Below, one piece after another: positions 63,601 through 64,000 of a stretch of DNA of 64,000 bases. The notes beneath the pieces are model-generated. The model did no database searches. It had not been told where the DNA came from and saw only the letters and a program-made list of their open reading frames with translations. This stretch comes from Auanema rhodensis (taxonomy: Eukaryota; Nematoda; Chromadorea; Rhabditida; Rhabditidae). Numbering within the stretch: position 1 is the first letter of the stretch; each line of letters opens with the position of its first letter. The stretch is from positions 940,501-1,004,500 of the forward strand of contig OZ059900.1 in NCBI GenBank assembly GCA_964057225.1, given 5' to 3'. The position numbers and the translations under genes are program-made.

Positions 63601-64000
63601 CCGATTTTTGGTACAAAATCTGTGATACTCGTAAATTTTGATCATATTCGGTGAGATTCGAGAATCAAACACTCAATACACGAAATAAGTTTATTTTGAC
63701 GAGTTTGCACTGATATTTATTCATTTTGATCAAAAAAGGTCGAAAATAGAAAGATTTTTTGAAATTTCCGAGTTTTGAGTCTAATTTGGCTAAATCGCTC
63801 ATATATATGATCAGAAGCATAGATGTATTGTCTATGACAACAAAAGTCATTAATTGAACACTAATGATGTTTAAATCACTGAATTTCGCTCAAATAGCAT
63901 TACTACACTAAGGATGGTCGTTTTTATGCCTTTAACACCATATACTCACCGATTTTTGGTACAAAATCTGTGATACTCGTAAATTTTGATCATATTCGTT

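Larger units (their letters stand above)
1..64000. repeat. Satellite DNA array, ~347-bp unit, fills the window
   Basis: Every part of the window is a copy of one unit that can be phased on the motif ctacactaag, found at 1, 348, 696, 1043, 1391, 1738, 2085 and so on (or as cttagtgtag in inverted parts). Spacing is 347 or 348 bp depending on subfamily, giving about 184 units. Conserved landmarks in order are a tatggtcgtttttatgcc block, accgatttttggtacaaaat, a gatcatat block, the palindrome ttttgatcaaaa, gtcgaaaatagaaag, tccgagttttgag, ggctaaatcgctcatat and tcaaatagcatta. The first unit holds 99 G+C of 347. No unique sequence interrupts the array, and both window edges cut units, so the array continues on both sides. 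The length is close to two nucleosome repeats, which is common for satellites. I do not recognise the family. Confidence 0.97.
42079..64000 (+). repeat. Forward array block 4: diverse right array
   Basis: About 63 forward units made of subfamilies rare or absent in blocks 1 and 3. Main starts: C42079 (partial), K42369, E42717, B2 43064, C43412, 43759, 44106, B2 44453, F44800, G45147, H45495, K45842, 46190, C46538, B2 46885, F47232, 47579, B2 47926, C48273, 48620, 48967, B2 49314, F49661, G50008, H50356, K50703, E51051, B2 51398, C51746, 52093, C52441, K-like 52789, 53136, F53483, G53830, 54178, F/G54525, 54873, F55220, 55567, B2 55914, 56261, F56608, 56955, B2 57302, G-like 57649, H57997, K58344, E58692, B2 59039, C59387, K-like 59735, 60082, H-like 60429, K60777, E61124, B2 61471, F61818, G62165, B2 62513, F62860, K-like 63207, G63555, and a partial unit from 63902. 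The strict A-B alternation is gone. Confidence 0.85.

Noticed and set aside
1-64000. CRISPR array
   Set aside because: Repeats are adjacent 347-bp units without unique spacers, and no cas-like gene is present.
1-64000. CENP-B box in the unit
   Set aside because: I looked for the TTCG....A..CGGG core on both strands and found no CGGG in the units read, so no match is claimed.
1-64000. Telomere repeats, tRNA or rRNA genes
   Set aside because: None of the known telomere motifs and no RNA gene signature is seen; every base belongs to the satellite.

Overview
The whole 64-kb window is one satellite DNA array. I see no protein-coding gene, RNA gene, transposon or non-repetitive stretch anywhere in it. 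The unit is about 347-348 bp and AT-rich (the first unit, counted by hand, is 99 G+C of 347, about 28.5%). It is repeated about 184 times without interruption. This suggests a eukaryotic centromeric, pericentromeric or subtelomeric heterochromatin block. I do not recognise the satellite family and cannot name the species. In strand fields, '+' means the unit reads ctacactaag... on the given strand and '-' means it is inverted.

Layout. (1) Bases 1-7957: 23 forward units of a young, homogeneous array built from subfamilies A (347 bp), B (348 bp) and C (347 bp) in A-B dimers (695 bp) and A-C-B trimers (1042 bp), plus A/B recombinants. (2) About 7958-10678: an inverted segment. (3) About 10679-12672: forward. 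(4) About 12673-15393: a second inverted segment, a copy of the first. (5) About 15394-39679: about 70 forward units of the same A/B/C array. (6) About 39680-42061: a third inverted segment. (7) 42079-64000: a forward but clearly more diverse array made of other subfamilies (here called E, F, G, H, K, B2), with its own multi-kb higher-order repeats.

The history can be read from shared variants. The three inverted segments carry right-array subfamilies at their ends. All three forward-to-inverted junctions share the same 15-nt join. All three inverted-to-forward junctions share the same 39-nt hairpin join (two are the reverse complement of the third). The simplest reading is that each junction type arose once and was then copied by unequal exchange or gene conversion. 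The latest event is a tandem duplication at 4715-bp offset in which 4600 bp show no difference that I could find by eye. The exciting part of this window is this palindromic, inversion-bearing satellite architecture, not a gene system.

A reading frame of 55-62 codons recurs in nearly every unit. I treat it as a by-product of copying one sequence many times, and explain why below.
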